This document shows positions 60,228-64,000 of a stretch of 64,000 bases of DNA, piece by piece. Position 1 is the stretch's first letter. The number at the start of each line of letters is the position of its first letter. The notes under the pieces were generated by a model. It saw nothing but the letters and a program-made list of their open reading frames with translations, had not been told where the DNA came from and did not search any database. A program made the position numbers and the translations under genes. Origin of the DNA: Tyto alba. Lineage: Eukaryota > Chordata > Aves > Strigiformes > Tytonidae. The DNA lies in NCBI RefSeq assembly GCF_018691265.1, contig NW_024881313.1, forward strand, positions 9,453,501-9,517,500. The letters are read 5' to 3'.

Positions 60228-61729
60228 GGTATGTCAGCCTGCAGGATCTGTGATTGTCTGAGCTTGTTACCACACTCTTGTAAAACAAAAGGAATTGTAG
60301 TTGTGGTATTTTTTGTAAGGATTTTGTGCCACTTAAATTTTTTTTTTTTTTTTTTCTCTTCCTAGTCCATATCATTCAACTTGTTGAGCTTTGCAGCTGT
60401 TTAGCATTGTTCTGCTTCAACTCTGGCTCCCCAAAATGACCAGATCACTGATGCGGGTGTGTTGGTTTTCATGTTTTTTTGGAACTTCTGGCTCTTCTAT
60501 AACTTGTTCTTGCAAGTTTTAGTCTATATGTAGAGTGTTGGTCTCAGCTGAATAATAATGTACTGTATGTTGGGGGTATTGGTAACCTGGATAATTTCCT
60601 GCTTCTGATATAAGCTCCATCTCCCCTGCTAATTCTTTTGGAAATGTTAATGGCTTCTGTTTCAGTTTGAGTTTTTTGGGGTTGTTTGTTTGGTTTTTTT
60701 TAATAAAATGTGGATTTTCAGTTTTTATGAATATTCAGTAAAAATAAGCTATATTGAATTGTGTTAGCCAGGTTGCTATGTTGTGTGTAGGCTTCTGTGG
60801 CCTAAACATTCATATTTCATTTTGTAATAAAAGGTGTCATCAATGCTGCTTGGATTTTACTCTCCTTGAACTGATGGTGTTGTCTGATCTTAAAACACAC
60901 CCTGGTTATGTATTCACTGAATACATACATCTAAACAATTTCTTGTCAGAATAAAAGTATGATAAAAGGAGAATGATACAGTGTTACTGTTTAGTGGAAA
61001 GGTGTAATGATATGCTTTGAATCTATTGAAAATATTTATGATACCTTATTTGATACTGACTTGCATGATGTACTTCATTCTTCTTCATACCTTTTTTCCA
61101 GTAACTGTTAAATTTTTAAATCTTGAATGTATGTTGTGCTCTAGGCAGTTATGCAAGAGACTGAATAAAAACTGAGAGCCTGTTTGTAAACGTTTTTGAT
61201 TTGTGCTGTTTAAAATGGGTTATAAAAGACACCTGTTGTTTCTAAAAGCATCTAGAGGCTGGTTCAGTTTTCAGCAGATGTATGGATGAACTTGCTTCTG
61301 AGAGATACCAGTCTGTCACTTCTCCTGAAACTGATGGAATTGTGTGTTCTCAGGACATTTTAGGACTGTTAAAGAAAATTATAGATTAAAATTATGGGTT
61401 TTGTTCCCATATTCTGTCTGCAAAATACAACTGACCAGTTAGCAGTACTTGTTTCAATGTCTGTTATGCTATGAAAGAATATTTTAAGAGCTTGCCTGCA
61501 GATATTTGATACTTTAACTAATTTATTTAACAAAATATGCAAAAAATGGGGGAAATGAATATATTCATTTTCTGGACATGCCAGGTTCAGCAAAACTAGT
61601 GCTTAGCTGTCTTTGGAGTGGCTTGAAGGCTGTAAAGTGGACATTTAAAGAAAGTCACTTTAACCATCTGTTATCTAGCCACTTCACATTCAGGAAAGGT
61701 ATATTATGCATTTTGTGTATGATTTTGAA

Positions 61730-61921
61730 AGCAAATCTACTTGAGATCTGGGTCAGAATGATTAGAAATTGGAAGATGAATACTCTGGGTAGGGAAATGT
61801 TAGTATAAGACCCAGGCACTTGCTTTAAACTCACAGGATTTGTATTCTGTGGTAGGCTAAAAGATCTGTAAAACTATAGTAACATTAACAAGTACTTGTA
61901 GTTTTAAATGAGGACAGATTT
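61730..61921 (+). repeat. Left arm of a long inverted repeat
   Basis: 192 bp whose reverse complement matches 62914-63119. Ten substitutions by my hand alignment (about 95% identity), nine of them transitions, plus one 14-bp block present only in the right arm. The outer boundary is sharp: the match begins at AGCAAATCTAC and there is no similarity to the left of 61730. Confidence 0.93.
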
Positions 61922-62913
61922 CCTTTCTGCAGGACCTTTCTCTGCCTCAGCACACACACACATGGTCTCCCTCAACCAGATGATGGGACCCAACGCAGGG
62001 CCGAGTTTACCACCTCAGTGGCACAAGAACTACGTTAGTTACTAAGGCCACTTTCAGACTGGGTGAAACTAGGATTGAGCAAAGGAAAACACTGACCTGT
62101 GTATGCCCTGCATTGTTCTCATATGGGACAAGAGAACTGAGTCCCTGATGCAGGAAACCTTGCATCTGCAGTACTTCTGGTGACATTCTCTAGCTGGCAT
62201 ACGCCAACACAGCTGCCAAACCCACACTGGCTTACACAGACCTCACCACGTGCTTCTGCTTCCAGAGTTGGTTTACGGGTATCTTCATTCATGGTATAAA
62301 CATAATATTTGACATGTAAAAGCAGAAAAATTGAGCTGCGAATTTAGTTCTCATATACAGACCAAGTACGGGCACAGTTTAAGATGTATGGCTCGTTCTG
62401 TGGCATTTCCTTCGGTTAGCACTGGCATCCTCCCTACTCAGCACAAAGCGTTTTCTGAATTCCATTCCTAGCAGTCTTGCAATGAACTGAATTTAGGTAT
62501 TTAAGACTGGGCTTCACACTACATTTTTTAGTTTAGAAAATTAAACGTTAGAGCACAGTAGGGCCAAAAATACAGTAAGGTGCTACTGTATCTAAATGGG
62601 CTTTTGCCCCTGATGACTGTAAGGTATAAGTGAAGAATGCAGTCATCCAGCTAGTCTACATCTGTTCAGTTACACAACCAAATATTTTATTATTTGCAAG
62701 GAATTTCCATGTGGATTTTCTGGTTATAGATCAGTAACAAAGATCTATTTCTATATTAGTAAAGAAAGTATATACTGAGTCTCAGGTATTTAAATTTTAT
62801 TTGTTCGAATCTGAGAAGCTTTGACTTGCTATTTATGTCAGGAATGTACAGGTATTTGGCCCGGCTCTCAAGCAAGAGGTTCAGGCATGAGTTTTTTAAA
62901 AAAAAATAAAGAA
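61922..62913. other. Spacer of the long inverted repeat
   Basis: 992 bp of sequence with no transposase-like or other recognisable coding content. It starts with a CA-rich stretch (ACACACACACA near 61952) and ends in an A-rich run (about 62897-62916) next to the right arm. Confidence 0.7.
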
Positions 62914-63119
62914 AAATCTGTCCTCATTTAAAATTATAAGTACTTGTTAATGTCACTATGGTTTTACAGATCTTTTTTACACTTTGAATTAGCCTACCAC
63001 AGAATACAAATCCTGTGAGTTTAAAGCAAGTGCCTGGGTCTCATACTAACATTTCCCTACCCAGAGTACTCCTCTCCCAATTTCTAATTATTTTGACCCA
63101 GATCTCAAGTAGATTTGCT
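62914..63119 (-). repeat. Right arm of a long inverted repeat
   Basis: 206 bp, the reverse complement of 61730-61921, carrying an extra 14-bp block (TTACACTTTGAATT) near 62979-62992. The match ends exactly at AGATTTGCT (63111-63119). The next base already differs from the left arm's flank. Confidence 0.93.
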
Positions 63120-64000
63120 CAGGATTTTAAGGTTTCACCTCAGTGCTGCACCTTAGGAAGTATGCTCTAGTTCATGGTTTTACCACTTTCAGACCCCAGC
63201 TGCTCATCATATGAAGGTTTTCTATGCAGTAGAAACTTCATGGCTTTAGGAAGTACTAGAGCTCTGCATTCTGCTTTTAGAGCATAGAGTAGTCATGGAT
63301 GGAGTTGTCCTTTTTTAGAACAAAGTGACTGCTAGTTACCCTGTTACTGCATACATAGAATTTCTCTCCATTGCATGATTAGAATTCAGCCATAAATCTT
63401 ATTATTGGTATTAAATTTAATGTTTCCAGTCAGTGTCAGGTATAGCTTGAGCCGACTTGCTGCAGAAGGCATCTTGTTGTGTCCAACTTGTGATCCCTCA
63501 TTGAAATGGGGTGAGGAAGGGTGAGAAACTCTCAGCCTGCCACACTGGACTCAATTCTGGGGTAATGTAAAGCAAAACTGTAGTTGTTTGAAAAATGCTC
63601 CTTGTTAAATTTTAGGTGCCGTGAAGCTTTCAGTTATTTGAGAAGATAATTGGGAGTTTTAAAAAATGCTGTGTTTGAATTTATTAGAAACTAGATCTTC
63701 CCAAATCTTCTGGAAGAGCAAAGCCTCATCAGAGCAGGAGATGTGGTTCAGTATTGTCACAAAGATACAGACATTTATGAATTTTTATTGTGCAATAAAC
63801 CAGATGTCAAGAAAACAATGTGTTTCAGGGCTCTTTTAAGAATATAATTTTGAGTATTTCAATTTTATTTAGAATTGCAGTTTGGTTTTCGGTTCCTCAG
63901 TGCGTGTTTTACTTGTGAGATTTGGTTACGCAAGTCACATTGTATTCTCTTGCTCTGTTTTATGCTTAAAATGTAACATGACATGATTGTTAAAATCTGT

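Larger units (their letters stand above)
49762..64000 (+). other. CRPPA: CRPPA intron 2 (start), no further exon seen
   Basis: From the GTATGT donor to the window end, 14.2 kb. I looked for exon 3, which in other vertebrates should begin with codons for AAGAIRPL, and did not find it, so intron 2 is longer than this. Contents are AT-rich DNA, T runs of 18-19 at 60209-60227 and 60338-60355, a G run near 52518-52528, a GTTTT/GGTTT simple stretch near 57795-57830, and the large inverted repeat at 61730-63119. Confidence 0.8.

Noticed and set aside
49762..64000. CRPPA exon 3
   Set aside because: I looked for a splice acceptor followed by codons for AAGAIRPL and the ARxRASEMPQAF segment and found neither.
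1..64000. CRISPR arrays, operons, insertion sequences or bacterial defence genes
   Set aside because: Introns, CR1 elements, an ERV LTR and CpG islands identify vertebrate nuclear DNA, and no regularly spaced direct repeats of CRISPR type are present.

Overview
This is vertebrate nuclear DNA and almost certainly avian. It contains several CR1-family LINE fragments with the typical avian CR1 3' tail, a solo ERVL-type LTR of a kind I associate with birds, and spliced vertebrate genes separated by long AT-rich noncoding DNA. I cannot name the species. The LTR family makes me lean away from galliforms, but weakly.

Two protein-coding genes can be supported, both on the + strand. SOSTDC1 (sclerostin domain containing 1; also Wise, ectodin or USAG-1) is complete. 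It has a TATA box at 24126-24133, coding exon 1 at 24224-24428, a 2.26 kb intron, coding exon 2 at 26689-27104, and a 3' UTR ending near 28035. The spliced product is 206 residues, the same length as the human protein. CRPPA (ISPD) begins in a CpG island at about 42-43 kb. Coding exons 1 (42625-42791) and 2 (49482-49761) encode the first 149 residues, and the rest of the gene lies beyond position 64000. From memory, SOSTDC1 lies just upstream of CRPPA in the same orientation in other amniotes, so this is conserved synteny. The two proteins do not act in one pathway: SOSTDC1 is a secreted BMP/Wnt modulator, and CRPPA makes CDP-ribitol for alpha-dystroglycan glycosylation.

Layout: 1-24.1 kb is intergenic and AT-rich, with CR1 fragments (1-451, 5140-5660, 6396-7080, 7551-7652) and a few very degraded old repeats (about 18.6, 19.2 and 21.2 kb). 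24.1-28.0 kb is SOSTDC1. 28.0-42.0 kb is intergenic, with a 1084-bp solo LTR (29977-31060) flanked by the exact 5-bp target duplication ACATC. 42.0-64.0 kb is the CRPPA promoter, exon 1, a 6.7 kb intron, exon 2 and the first 14 kb of intron 2.

The most unusual structure is a long inverted repeat in CRPPA intron 2. Its arms, 61730-61921 and 62914-63119, are about 95% identical in reverse complement and are separated by about 1 kb. Transcribed as CRPPA pre-mRNA, it would fold into a roughly 190-bp double-stranded RNA stem. I found no prokaryotic, CRISPR or defence-type system.
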